Source of the DNA: Comamonadaceae bacterium
GTDB taxonomy: Bacteria > Pseudomonadota > Gammaproteobacteria > Burkholderiales > Burkholderiaceae_C
Reading direction: 5' to 3'
DNA: 64,000 nt
NCBI GenBank assembly: GCA_015999985.1
Contig: JAECRA010000007.1
Location: forward strand, 29,166 to 93,165
Within the stretch, counting starts at the first letter, position 1; each line of letters starts with the position of its first letter. The position numbers and the translations under genes are program-made. Shown here piece after piece: positions 8,477 through 16,679 of the stretch. The notes below the pieces were generated by a model, which did not search any database, was not told where the DNA came from, and saw only the letters and a program-made list of their open reading frames with translations.

Positions 8477-9340
8477 ATGCCATTTCTTTCTTCCCAGCTT
8501 CCTACCTACGCACGCCATCACGAATATGCGCCACGTGAGGTGCCCGGTGACACATGTCTTGCCTGGATTACGCGCGGCGCTAACTTCAACGTGGTCATCT
8601 CGCGTGCTACAGACGGTGACACGTTGACCCGTGACAACATAGACGAGTATGTGCTCGTGGTGCCCCCAGACACTCCTGGCCTTTCCGTACACGTCGAAGC
8701 TGGTGGGGAAACCCTGCACGCCGGTTCAGACAGCCTGACCATTGTGCCGCCGGGTCCGAGCAAACTGCGAGTACAAGGATCCGGTTTGATTGTTCGCGTG
8801 TTCTCCAGCGATGTGACCGATCTGCTGGAAATGGCAGACAACCACGAAGCCTATCGAATCCCTAACCCTGATTGCGCTCCACTGGTGCCTTGGCCGGAAC
8901 CCATCGGCGGATATAAGCTGCGCCACTATCGCTTGGCCGACTATGTGACAGAGGGCAGCCAGTTGCGTGTGTTCCGTACCCGCAAACTGATGATCAATCC
9001 TTTGCTCAAGCGCAACTCACCGCGCGACATCCATAAGCTCAGTCCGCATACACACTCAGATTTGGAGCAGGGCTCTCTAGCCTTGCAGGGGACCTATGTG
9101 CATCACTTGCGATACCCATGGGGCGTTGACATGGATCTCTGGCGCCCGGACGACGCTGTGCAAATAGGGAGCCCATCCTTGACGGTGATTCCACCCAAGG
9201 TACTGCATACCAGCCGCAATGTCGATGGGCCTGGCGTGTTGCTCGACATCTTTGCGCCCCCTCGCTGGGATTTTTCTCGCAAAGGACAGGTCTGCAACCA
9301 GGACGAATACCCCATGCCCGCGGATCCTGCCGCTGCGTGA
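8477..9340 (+). CDS. Bicupin protein of unknown substrate
   Basis: The 287-residue protein has two cupin-like halves. The first half (about residues 20-120) has a weak motif with GPSKLRVQGSGL. The second (about 165-265) has SPHTHSDLEQGSLALQG, with His, His and Glu spaced as in metal-binding cupin motif 1, and VIPPKVLHTSRNV with a matching His in motif 2. Only the second half seems metal competent. Such proteins are isomerases, dioxygenases or decarboxylation helpers; I cannot choose. It follows the aldolase by 17 bases and is the last gene in the run, ending 4 bases before a convergent IclR gene. Confidence 0.7.
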   Translation: MPFLSSQLPTYARHHEYAPREVPGDTCLAWITRGANFNVVISRATDGDTLTRDNIDEYVLVVPPDTPGLSVHVEAGGETLHAGSDSLTIVPPGPSKLRVQGSGLIVRVFSSDVTDLLEMADNHEAYRIPNPDCAPLVPWPEPIGGYKLRHYRLADYVTEGSQLRVFRTRKLMINPLLKRNSPRDIHKLSPHTHSDLEQGSLALQGTYVHHLRYPWGVDMDLWRPDDAVQIGSPSLTVIPPKVLHTSRNVDGPGVLLDIFAPPRWDFSRKGQVCNQDEYPMPADPAAA

Positions 9341-9344
9341 GGAC

Positions 9345-10112
9345 TTATAGATTGGCCAGCCTCGTGCCAATGAGATGAGAAAGCTCCTGTAGAGGATCCA
9401 GGTAGCGTGCGACGGCTTGTTCGTCGCTGATGGCCGACGCAATCCAGGTCATGCCCAACGAGGCTACCACTCGCTTGTCTTCCATGACAGGAACGGCAAG
9501 CGTGCGCGAAACCGGCCTGATGCCTGGTTCGCGCAAGGAATATCCGCGCTTGCGGGTCTGGCGCAGCATGTTCATGGTGGCTGCATGATCGTGGGCAATC
9601 AAGTCTTCTTCGTTAGTCGACAACTTGAGAATGTCCAGCAGCGCTTTGCGTTCCTGAACGCTGCAGAAAGCCAGGTAGGCGCGACCCAGCGCTCTGCCTG
9701 TGAGCGAAAGGCGCATATTGATCGTAGAGTGCAGCAGCGCCAGGGGCGAGTTGGGAATAGTGCTGTAACGCACTACGACCGCGTCATAGTCCAGCACAGC
9801 CACCGCCAGCGGCCACTTGATCTTGCGCGTCAATGCATCTGCAGGCTGCGCTGCTGCTTCAACGATTCGCGGCTCCCCGTGATAGCCCGCCGACAGCATT
9901 TTCACGCCTGAGGCAAGGCGGTACGCTCCATACTGCGGAGCATGGGTGACGAGATCCTTGCCTTGCAAGGTCTCCAGCAAGCGCACCAGCGTGGGCTTCG
10001 GTATGTGCGTTTGTTGGTAGAGCTGCTCCAGCGTGGACACTGGTGAACGGTTCAGGGCAAGCAGGACTTCTAGAGCACGCTCTACTGATCGGACGGGAGC
10101 AAATGACGGCAT
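9345..10112 (-). CDS. IclR-family transcriptional regulator
   Basis: A 255-residue regulator with an N-terminal winged helix (VRSVERALEVLLALN, then TLEQLYQQTHIPKPTLVRLLETL at about residues 28-50) and the C-terminal ligand-binding domain (RKRGYSLREPGIRPVSRTLAVPVM). It is convergent with the catabolic operon, leaving 4 bases between stop codons, and probably senses one of its acids. A REP-like hairpin at 10224-10291 lies upstream. Confidence 0.9.
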   Translation of the reverse strand: MPSFAPVRSVERALEVLLALNRSPVSTLEQLYQQTHIPKPTLVRLLETLQGKDLVTHAPQYGAYRLASGVKMLSAGYHGEPRIVEAAAQPADALTRKIKWPLAVAVLDYDAVVVRYSTIPNSPLALLHSTINMRLSLTGRALGRAYLAFCSVQERKALLDILKLSTNEEDLIAHDHAATMNMLRQTRKRGYSLREPGIRPVSRTLAVPVMEDKRVVASLGMTWIASAISDEQAVARYLDPLQELSHLIGTRLANL

Positions 10113-10223
10113 TGCAGGCTGTGTAGAGTGGGAATGCCTTGTGCCGACCTGTGTTCAATCGATAGACACTGTTCGGGCTGAGGTTCTATGGTTTCTGTCA
10201 AACGATGAGTGGCGTTGAAACAG

Positions 10224-10291
10224 AAAAATCCGTTCGGCCTGAGCCTGTCGAAGGTTTGCGTAACGCTTCGACAGGCGCGAACGGAATTTTT
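10224..10291. terminator. REP-like palindrome acting as likely bidirectional terminator
   Basis: Outer arms AAAAATCCGTTCG (10224-10236) and CGAACGGAATTTTT (10278-10291) flank inner arms GCCTGTCGAAG (10243-10253) and CTTCGACAGGC (10266-10276). The A-tract at the left and T-tract at the right would give an intrinsic terminator on both strands. It sits at the end of the leftward pcaIJ operon. The core GTTCGG-CTGAGCCTGTCGAAG is a common dispersed palindrome in betaproteobacteria, and a partial half-copy (TGTTCGGGCTGAG) occurs near 10169. Confidence 0.75.
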
Positions 10292-10337
10292 AGCCAGTCG
10301 AAGCCTCGCTCGGCGCTTCAATCCTTCGCCACCCGTA

Positions 10338-10979
10338 TCAATTGCCAACCGGCAACCCGATCAGCTTTTCCAGTTCGGCATGGCTTAACCCGTCCACTTT
10401 ATCAATCAGGCGTAGCCCATTTTCACCGCACTCCAGTGTCGCCAGGTCTGAATAGATGCGTTTGACGCAGCCCACCCCGGTCAGCGGATAGCTGCAGCTT
10501 TCCACAACCTTGCTCTGTCCCTGCTTGGTCAGCAGGTCCATCATGACCCATGTTTGTCTTGCGCCAACAGCCAAGTCCATGGCGCCGCCCACTGCGGGAA
10601 TGGAGTCGGGTTCCCCGGTGCTCCAGTTGGCAAGATCGCCTGACGCCGACACCTGGAATGCGCCCAGGACACAGATGTCAATATGACCGCCGCGCATCAT
10701 GCCGAAGCTGTCTGCGTGGTGGAAATAACAGCCGCCCGGCAACAAGGTGACTGGCTGCTTGCCTGCGTTGATGAGGTCGTAGTCTTCCTGGCCTGCGGCA
10801 GGAGCAGGGCCCATGCCCAGAATGCCGTTTTCACTGTGCAGGACCACTTCTACGCCAGAAGGCAGGTGATTGGCGACTTGGGTGGGCATGCCGATGCCCA
10901 GGTTGACATAGGCACCGTCATGAATGTCGCGTGCGACACGTTGGGCCAATTCTGTTTTGCTGCGGCGGGTGTAGCTCAT
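10338..10979 (-). CDS. pcaJ: 3-oxoadipate CoA-transferase subunit B (PcaJ type)
   Basis: This 213-residue subunit carries the SENGILGMGP motif with the glutamate that forms the glutamyl-CoA intermediate. It also has VNLGIGMPT, FHHADSFGMMRGGH and CSYPLTGVGCVKRIYSDL, close to PcaJ of pseudomonads. With PcaI it moves CoA from succinyl-CoA to 3-oxoadipate in the protocatechuate/catechol beta-ketoadipate pathway; an acetoacetate-type (ScoB) role is the alternative. The ATG at 10979 has AAAGGA 7 bases upstream; an ATG at 10994 overlaps the pcaI stop. It ends at the REP-like terminator. Confidence 0.9.
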   Translation of the reverse strand: MSYTRRSKTELAQRVARDIHDGAYVNLGIGMPTQVANHLPSGVEVVLHSENGILGMGPAPAAGQEDYDLINAGKQPVTLLPGGCYFHHADSFGMMRGGHIDICVLGAFQVSASGDLANWSTGEPDSIPAVGGAMDLAVGARQTWVMMDLLTKQGQSKVVESCSYPLTGVGCVKRIYSDLATLECGENGLRLIDKVDGLSHAELEKLIGLPVGN

Positions 10980-10990
10980 GGGGTGTCCTT

Positions 10991-11689
10991 TCATGCGGCC
11001 TTGAAGCCACCTGCCTGCGTTTGGGTACGGGCGATGCGCACGATCTTGTTCACGTGAATGCCTGGGGTGACCACGGTTTCCGGGTCAATCTCGCCGAGTT
11101 CGACGATCTCATGAACCGTCGCCACCGTCTTGCGGGCCGCCATGGCCATCACAGGGCCAAAGTTACGGGCCGCCTTGCGGTAGGTGAGGTTGCCCCACCG
11201 GTCCCCGCGTTCGGCCTTGATCAGCGCAAGATCGCCGTGGATGGGCTCTTCCAGAACATAGCCTTTGCCGTTGATGATGCGGGTTTCCTTGCCTTTGGCC
11301 AGTTCAGTTCCATAACCGGTAGGTGTGAAGAAACCGCCAATTCCTGCGCCTGCAGCGCGAAGTCGCTCTGCCAGATTGCCTTGCGGCACGAGTTCCAGCT
11401 CTAATTTTCCGCTACGGTACAGACCGTCGAAAACCTGGCTATCTGCCTGGCGAGGGAAGCTGCAGACCACTTTGCGCACACGGCCCGCCTTGAGCAGCGC
11501 GGCCAAACCGGTCTCGCCGTTGCCTGCGTTGTTATTGACTACGGTCAGATCACGGGCTCCCTGCTCAATGAGCCCGTCAATGAGTTCACCTGGAATGCCA
11601 GAGGTCCCAAAACCACCGATCAGTACGGTGGCGCCATCTTGGGTATCTGCCAGTGCGGCGGCGATTGATTCAGCGATTTTGTTGATCAC
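10991..11689 (-). CDS. pcaI: 3-oxoadipate CoA-transferase subunit A (PcaI type)
   Basis: A 232-residue subunit A with the glycine-rich GGFGTSGIPGELIDGL CoA site, NNNAGNGETGLAALL, CSFPRQADSQVF and GDRWGNLTYRKAARNFGP, all close to PcaI. It pairs with the following subunit to activate 3-oxoadipate. The start is a GTG at 11689 with AAGGGA upstream and the family sequence INKIAESIA right after it. An ATG at 11719 is less likely because it falls inside the tandem operator. The regulator gene is divergent 81 bases away. Confidence 0.9.
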   Translation of the reverse strand: MINKIAESIAAALADTQDGATVLIGGFGTSGIPGELIDGLIEQGARDLTVVNNNAGNGETGLAALLKAGRVRKVVCSFPRQADSQVFDGLYRSGKLELELVPQGNLAERLRAAGAGIGGFFTPTGYGTELAKGKETRIINGKGYVLEEPIHGDLALIKAERGDRWGNLTYRKAARNFGPVMAMAARKTVATVHEIVELGEIDPETVVTPGIHVNKIVRIARTQTQAGGFKAA

Positions 11690-11701
11690 ATGTCCCTTTT
11701 C

Positions 11702-11738
11702 TGTTCGTAATGCGAACATTTGTTCATAATGCGAATTA
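11702..11738. promoter_or_regulatory. Tandem IclR/PcaR-type operator
   Basis: Two copies of TGTTCRTAATGCGAAYA-like sequence lie at 11702-11718 and 11721-11737, 19 bases apart. The first is a near-perfect inverted repeat (TGTTCG and CGAACA around TAATG). They occupy the gap between pcaI and the divergent regulator, where Pca-type IclR proteins bind. Both promoters probably overlap this site, which suggests autoregulation and control of pcaIJ. Confidence 0.7.
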
Positions 11739-11770
11739 TAAAGAACTTGTGATTCCAATTCAAATCCGTC

Positions 11771-12568
11771 ATGAACAGCCCCAACGAACCCACCACGCCA
11801 CGCCCGGGTGACAACTACGTGCAGTCGTTTGCGCGTGGCCTTCAGGTTCTGCGAAGCTTCAGTGCGCAAGCACCGCGCCAGACATTGAGCGAAGTGGCTG
11901 AACGGGCAGGGCTCACCCGCGCTGGCGCACGCCGCATTCTTCTGACTCTGCAGACCCTGGGATACGTGCTGTCGGACGGCAAGCTGTTTCGGCTGACACC
12001 CCGCGTGCTGGATTTGGGCTTCGCGTACCTGTCGTCCATGCCCATCTGGGACTTGGCAGAACCGGAGGTGGAGGCCCTGGTGAATCGAGTGAAGGAATCC
12101 AGTTCCGTCGCGGTTTTGGACGGTGCAGAAATCGTCTACGTGATGCGCGTGCCTACGCACAAGATCATGAAAATCTCCCTGGGCATAGGTTCACGTCTAC
12201 CGGCGTTTTGCACTTCGCTTGGCCGTGTGCTGCTGTCTGACCTGGAAGACAGTGAGATCGTCAAGCGCCTGGAAAACGCGCCGCACGCGGCATTGACACG
12301 CCACACCGTGACCGATGTACCCAAGATCCTGAGCCGTATCCAGCAGGTGCGAAAGCAGGGTTGGTGTCTGGCCAATCAGGAACTTGAAGAAGGCTTGATC
12401 TCTGTAGCGGCGCCGCTGCGGGGCGCAGACGGGCGCATTGCTGCGGCGATCAATGTCAGTGGACAGGCCAATAGAACGAATGCACAAGAGATTCAGGAGA
12501 AGATCTTGCCGCCTTTGTTGGAAACCGCGCAAACCATCAGTCGTTTGCTGCGCCACAAGGGTGGGTGA
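11771..12568 (+). CDS. IclR-family regulator, PcaR/PobR type
   Basis: This 265-residue regulator has the extended N-terminus YVQSFARGLQVLRSF typical of the PcaR/PcaU/PobR branch, the helix-turn-helix LSEVAERAGLTRAGARRIL (about residues 40-58) and the ligand domain with LPAFCTSLGRVLL and GLISVAAPLRGADG. It is divergent from pcaIJ across the tandem operator, so it most likely regulates them in response to 3-oxoadipate or a related acid. Confidence 0.92.
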   Translation: MNSPNEPTTPRPGDNYVQSFARGLQVLRSFSAQAPRQTLSEVAERAGLTRAGARRILLTLQTLGYVLSDGKLFRLTPRVLDLGFAYLSSMPIWDLAEPEVEALVNRVKESSSVAVLDGAEIVYVMRVPTHKIMKISLGIGSRLPAFCTSLGRVLLSDLEDSEIVKRLENAPHAALTRHTVTDVPKILSRIQQVRKQGWCLANQELEEGLISVAAPLRGADGRIAAAINVSGQANRTNAQEIQEKILPPLLETAQTISRLLRHKGG

Positions 12569-13066
12569 GGGAACATTGCCATTGTCCGCGTTCTTAACGC
12601 GGGCTTGTAGTGGCATCCCTTTCAAGCTTGTCCGCGCGGACGGTTTTAACTCCCTCTCCCGCATGCGTGAGAGGGTCGGGGTGAGGGTAAGCGGCGGTTG
12701 ATTTCGCAGTTCTTTTTAATCAGCCCCTGCTCCTGAACCAAGGTCGGACGCCGGAGCCTCCCACACCATCTCGCTCAATTCACTTCGCTCGCCGACCATA
12801 CAACCGGAGCGAGTCAGAGCTGGAAGCAGAAACTTCTTGCAGCGCTCCGGCCTGCTCACGCCACGCGGTGAGGGCAGGATCTCGCGGCCCCGCCGTCCGC
12901 CAGGGCGCAAGCTTTGAGGAATGCCCTTCCCCTGCTTTGCGGCTCGTCCATCTGATACGAAAAATCAAGTCGAATCTGACGCTGTTCTTATAAAGGGATC
13001 AAAGCCATAGTTCCACGTTGAACGGAGTAATGGTGATAGCGCCATGTACCGTGTCTCGAGGTTTCT
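12569..13066. other. Non-coding gap with dispersed hairpin
   Basis: No convincing gene. At 12652-12675 the arms CCCTCTC and GAGAGGG surround CCGCATGCGT, followed by GTCGGGGTGAGGG; this is a familiar dispersed palindrome of Burkholderiales intergenic DNA and may serve as a terminator for the IclR gene. A self-complementary TCCGCGCGGA lies at 12631-12640. The remaining 12700-12960 stretch has stop-rich frames and nothing recognisable. The ccoG promoter should lie near 12970-13050. Confidence 0.6.
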
Positions 13067-14497
13067 ATGCCACATCCAGAACATCCATCCCGCGACAGCA
13101 AGCCCAAGAAAATCATACCAATCCGCTCGGAGTCGGCCCCCTTTTATGATCCGCGCAAAAAGATCCAACCGCGGTCCATCAGTGATGTCTTTTCCGCTTG
13201 GCGCTGGGTCATGGTGTGGGTCACCCAGCTAGTGTTCTACGTGCTTCCCTGGCTGGAGTGGGGGCAACGCCAAATGGTGCTATTTGATCTGGAAACCCGG
13301 CGCTTTTACCTTTTTGGCCTGGTGCTTTACCCCCAGGATTTCATCTACCTGACGGGCCTGCTCATCATCTCTGCGCTGGCCTTGTTTCTCTTTACGGCGT
13401 TGGCGGGGCGCCTCTGGTGCGGCTTCGCGTGTCCGCAGACCGTTTACACCGAGATATTCCTCTGGATTGAGCACAGGGTGGAAGGTGAGCGAAGTGCGCG
13501 CTTGCGCCTTGATGCGAGCCGCTGGACGTTCGAAAAGCTTTGGAAAAGAACGGTCAAGCACGGCGCTTGGATTGCGGTGGCGCTATGGACAGGTTTCACC
13601 TTTGTGGGCTTCTTTGTGCCCATTCGGCAGCTTGGCAGTGAGCTGCTGACGATGCAGGGTTCATGGCAGCTTTTCTGGGTGTTGTTTTATGCGCTAGCCA
13701 CATATGGCAACGCTGGCTTTCTGCGTGAGCAGGTGTGCAAACACATGTGCCCTTATGCGCGGTTTCAGAGCGCCATGCTCGATAACGACACGCTTGTCGT
13801 CACGTACGATGCGAAACGCGGAGAGCCGCGTGGTGCACGCAGCAAAAATGCGGCCTCCGCGGGCCTGGGTAGCTGCATTGACTGCACCCTGTGCGTGCAG
13901 GTCTGCCCTGTGGGGATAGATATCCGGGATGGCCTGCAGTACGAGTGCATAGGCTGCGGTCTGTGCATTGACGCTTGCAACAGCGTCATGGACAAAGTGG
14001 GGCAACCACGTGGGCTGATCCGCTTGGCAACGACGAACAGCATGGCAGGTCAATGGAGCGCTGCTCGCATTTTGCGCCGGATGATACGCCCGCGTGTGCT
14101 GATCTACGCCGCCGTGCTTGTGGCGCTCGGCACCGCCATGATCATCAGTTTGGCCCTGCGTACGCCGTTCAAAGTGGATGTGGTGCGCGACCGGGCTGCA
14201 TTGTCGAGAATTGTGCCAGGCGGAAAAATCGAAAACATCTATAGATTGCAGATAATGAATGCAACCGAGTCACCGCAGCGCTATCGGCTAAGCGCGCGGG
14301 GTATTGATGGGGTTGAAGTGGCGTCTGAGCGAGAGATCGACGTCGGTGCCACTGAGTCGCAGTGGGTCTCGGTGCGACTGCGCGTGCCTTATGAAGCCCT
14401 CCCATCAGGGGCGCACTCCGTGTACTTTGAAGTGGAATCGTTGAGCTTAGAACCTCACTTCGTATCGGAGAAGTCCTCATTCCTGATTCCGCGATGA
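13067..14497 (+). CDS. ccoG: Cytochrome c oxidase accessory protein CcoG (RdxA/FixG)
   Basis: A 476-residue membrane ferredoxin of the CcoG family, needed for copper reduction in assembly of cbb3 oxidase. It has several membrane segments (about residues 45-60, 90-115, 165-185, 205-225, 345-365), the GRLWCGFACPQTVYTEIF motif, KHMCPYARFQSAM, and two 4Fe-4S motifs CIDCTLCVQVCPVGID and CIGCGLCIDACNSVMDK. A C-terminal Ig-like periplasmic domain follows the last segment. Length is normal. GAGG lies 6 bases before the ATG. No ccoNOPQ genes are in the window, so the oxidase is encoded elsewhere. Confidence 0.95.
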   Translation: MPHPEHPSRDSKPKKIIPIRSESAPFYDPRKKIQPRSISDVFSAWRWVMVWVTQLVFYVLPWLEWGQRQMVLFDLETRRFYLFGLVLYPQDFIYLTGLLIISALALFLFTALAGRLWCGFACPQTVYTEIFLWIEHRVEGERSARLRLDASRWTFEKLWKRTVKHGAWIAVALWTGFTFVGFFVPIRQLGSELLTMQGSWQLFWVLFYALATYGNAGFLREQVCKHMCPYARFQSAMLDNDTLVVTYDAKRGEPRGARSKNAASAGLGSCIDCTLCVQVCPVGIDIRDGLQYECIGCGLCIDACNSVMDKVGQPRGLIRLATTNSMAGQWSAARILRRMIRPRVLIYAAVLVALGTAMIISLALRTPFKVDVVRDRAALSRIVPGGKIENIYRLQIMNATESPQRYRLSARGIDGVEVASEREIDVGATESQWVSVRLRVPYEALPSGAHSVYFEVESLSLEPHFVSEKSSFLIPR

Positions 14498-14564
14498 TTC
14501 CAGTGTTGAACGTTTGTTTGATCTATCGACGAAACTAAAGCAGAAATTAACCCAAGGAGCTTCC

Positions 14565-14963
14565 ATGACCCGTGCCTTTTCCCCCAAGAACCAAGCCTTG
14601 TTTGATCAAGGCTTGTCCACCCGCCGCGATGTGCTTGGATCCGAGTATGTCGATGCCGCTATCAAGAATGCGACTGATTTCAACATCGATATGCAGGAGT
14701 TGGTAACGCAGTACTGCTGGGGAGATGTGTGGAACCGTCCTGGCCTTGACCGCAAGACACGTTCATTTCTTAACCTGGCCATGCTCACGGCATTGAACCG
14801 TCCACACGAACTCAAGCTTCATGTGCGTGGAGCCATCAACAACGGTTTGACCAAGGAAGAGGTCAAAGAGGTGTTTCTGCAGACGGCGATCTACTGTGGA
14901 GTGCCTGCTGCCATCGACTCCTTCCGAGTTGCATCGGAAGTGTTCAAGGAAATGGAGATCTAG
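14565..14963 (+). CDS. pcaC: 4-carboxymuconolactone decarboxylase (PcaC type)
   Basis: The 132-residue protein is an AhpD-like CMD family member. It has RRDVLGSEYVDAAI, the TQYCWGDVWNRPGLD segment, and LTALNRPHELKLHVRGAINNG with the conserved His, close to PcaC, which decarboxylates 4-carboxymuconolactone in the protocatechuate branch. AAGGAG sits 8 bases before the ATG at 14565; the upstream start at 14514 adds unrelated residues. It is separated from pcaIJ by ccoG, so the pca genes here are scattered. Pca dioxygenase and cycloisomerase genes are not in the window. Confidence 0.9.
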   Translation: MTRAFSPKNQALFDQGLSTRRDVLGSEYVDAAIKNATDFNIDMQELVTQYCWGDVWNRPGLDRKTRSFLNLAMLTALNRPHELKLHVRGAINNGLTKEEVKEVFLQTAIYCGVPAAIDSFRVASEVFKEMEI

Positions 14964-14970
14964 GGATGCT

Positions 14971-15000
14971 CGGCATAACTCGACGCGAAGAGTTATGCCG
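14971..15000. terminator. Strong hairpin after pcaC
   Basis: Arms CGGCATAACTC (14971-14981) and GAGTTATGCCG (14990-15000) pair perfectly over an 8-base loop. There is no clear T-tract on either side. It lies between pcaC and a convergent small gene and could terminate both transcripts. Confidence 0.6.
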
Positions 15001-15050
15001 CGAGCGTCCCTGGGGCCTAAGGCATGCTTTGCCCGGTGACGCGTACGCAA

Positions 15051-15323
15051 CTAGCTCTCAAGAACGGTGAATTTACTGCGCACAATGAGCATGCCAACAT
15101 CCAGCGAGTCCTGGATCGTTGCCAACCCCTCAAGACGTAACTGCTTTCCGTCTACGCTGAGGACCGATTGGTCAAACGCCACCGTCGTAATTTCGTCTGC
15201 AGAGCGTGCGTCAACCGCATGCACGGAAAACAAGATTTCATCGGAGGTGCTCATTCCAAGAACCAGTAGCGTGTGCGGCACGATCTCAGGCGGTGGGTTT
15301 AGATAGACCACGCAGGGTTTCAC
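15051..15323 (-). CDS. Hypothetical 90-residue protein overlapping lrgB
   Basis: The frame starts with a GTG whose last two bases fall in the lrgB stop (GTGA overlap), a classic coupled-translation arrangement. The protein has no signal peptide or membrane segment. It is predicted to be mostly beta with a central LFSVHAVDARSAD and LEGLATIQDSLDVGM. I do not recognise a family. Codon use looks like that of the neighbours. Position suggests a role with the LrgAB membrane proteins, but nothing in the sequence proves it. Confidence 0.55.
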   Translation of the reverse strand: MKPCVVYLNPPPEIVPHTLLVLGMSTSDEILFSVHAVDARSADEITTVAFDQSVLSVDGKQLRLEGLATIQDSLDVGMLIVRSKFTVLES

Positions 15324-16015
15324 AGCAGGCCCCCGATCAGCGGGACCAGGATGCTGGTCATCAGGGCATTGAGACCCATCGCCAGTGCGGCGAACGCAAC
15401 TGCTGTCTCGCTTAACTGAACCGCGCGTGCGGTTCCAATGGCGTGAGCCGCAGCACCTAACGCAAAGCCGCGCACCATGTCGCTCTTTATGCGGAGCAGG
15501 GAGAACAATCCAGCGGATAGAACGGCTGCGGATATGCCCGTCAATGCCACTGCTACGGCACTGAGTGAGGCCACCCCACCCATGCTTTCTGCAACAGGCA
15601 TTGCCACTGGCATGGTGGCGGATTTAGGCGCGAGGGACATCATCACTTCCCATTGGGCGCCTAATAGCCATGCGATCCCGATAGCGGAAACCACAGCAGT
15701 GACTGATCCCGCCAGCACCGCCCCCAAGAGCGGCCACCAGATGCCTCGCAGCCGTTGACGTTGAGCGTAGAGTGGCAGCGCTAGCGCAACAGTAGCTGGG
15801 CCTGCAAGCCATGAGAGCAGGGCGGTACTCTCCTTGTACATACGGTACGGTACATCCATTGCCAGCAGCGTGATCGCCACCAGCGCGGTGCCCGTGAGAA
15901 TCGGAAGCAGCAGCTCCCAGCCGATACGCTGGTACACCCACAGAGCCAGGCTATAGGCCGTCAGCGTGAGGAGAGTCGGGGCCAGCGCTACAGCCGGCGC
16001 GTAGGCATCGATCAT
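15320..16015 (-). CDS. lrgB: LrgB/CidB-family membrane protein
   Basis: A 231-residue integral membrane protein with about seven hydrophobic segments and the family signature SLAPKSATMPVAMPVAESMGG, then GFALGAAAHAIGTARA. LrgB works with LrgA in holin/antiholin-like control of autolysis or, in some Gram-negatives, in glycolate/pyruvate export. The start overlaps the lrgA stop by 4 bases. In this context of acid catabolism, a transport function is as plausible as a lysis one. Confidence 0.9.
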   Translation of the reverse strand: MIDAYAPAVALAPTLLTLTAYSLALWVYQRIGWELLLPILTGTALVAITLLAMDVPYRMYKESTALLSWLAGPATVALALPLYAQRQRLRGIWWPLLGAVLAGSVTAVVSAIGIAWLLGAQWEVMMSLAPKSATMPVAMPVAESMGGVASLSAVAVALTGISAAVLSAGLFSLLRIKSDMVRGFALGAAAHAIGTARAVQLSETAVAFAALAMGLNALMTSILVPLIGGLL

Positions 16016-16413
16016 TCAACAGCTTTCTGGCGCTTCATCAGCTTTTCTAGAGTGAGCGCGGTCACCACGAGGGTGAGCGCGGCGCCCGCAATACTGGCCA
16101 CGACGAACGGCAGCCAACCAGACTTCAATGCTTGAAATTGCTCCATTACGCCCACGACAGCGGGAATAAAGAACAACATCATGTGCTTCAAGAGGGGTCT
16201 GCCCGCAACTTCAGCGGCGCAAGCCAATCGGCCGAAGCGTGTCAGCACGATGAGCAGAATCACCATGCCCATGATGGCTGGAGGTATTGGCAAGGCCAGC
16301 CACTGGGCGAGTTTCCCGCCTACGAATTGCATCGCCATCAGAGCAGCGAAACCCAGCGTGAACCGCGAAATTCTCGAAGCCATTTCCCCTGTGCGCGATG
16401 ATCGTTCATCCAT
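16012..16413 (-). CDS. lrgA: LrgA/CidA-family holin-like membrane protein
   Basis: The 133-residue protein has four hydrophobic helices, with LPIPPAIMGMVILLIVL and LLKHMMLFFIPAVVGVME matching the LrgA/CidA motif. It is the first gene of the lrgAB operon. The start could be ATG 16413 or, more typical in length, ATG 16383; neither has a strong ribosome site. An inverted repeat element lies upstream at 16584-16642. Confidence 0.88.
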   Translation of the reverse strand: MDERSSRTGEMASRISRFTLGFAALMAMQFVGGKLAQWLALPIPPAIMGMVILLIVLTRFGRLACAAEVAGRPLLKHMMLFFIPAVVGVMEQFQALKSGWLPFVVASIAGAALTLVVTALTLEKLMKRQKAVE

Positions 16414-16583
16414 ATATCAGTCAGTTCATCTTGCGGGTGGAAGCCTCTTGATTCGCACCCACCCAAGCTGGAGAGTCTGCACATCCTCCTGATGCGTTTC
16501 AATGCTCAGAATTGAAAGAAAGAATCAGCTCAGATCCGGCCGATATACTGAATAGAACGTTGGTAGAGTTCCAATCAGATAAG

Positions 16584-16642
16584 AGCGTGTTCACACTGGA
16601 TTCACTCCGGGGCGGGGCTAAATTTAGTGTGGACACGCCCTG
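16584..16642. repeat. Inverted repeat related to a terminal-type element
   Basis: The left arm AGCGTGTTCACACTGGATT and the right arm AATTTAGTGTGGACACGCC are imperfect reverse complements around GGGGCGGGGC. The same arm sequence recurs as GGGCGTGTTAACACTAAATT near 63876. Two like-sequence arms facing each other plus a distant third copy suggest a dispersed element or decayed mobile-element ends. It lies between the lrg and MocR promoters and could also work as a hairpin. Confidence 0.6.
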
Positions 16643-16679
16643 ACCCCGCCATGGTGTATTTTCAGAAGATCAAAAGAAA

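Noticed and set aside
12716..12910. Minus-strand ORF in the gap before ccoG
   Set aside because: It has no ribosome site or family feature, and the gap is repeat- and GC-rich, where long chance ORFs are common.
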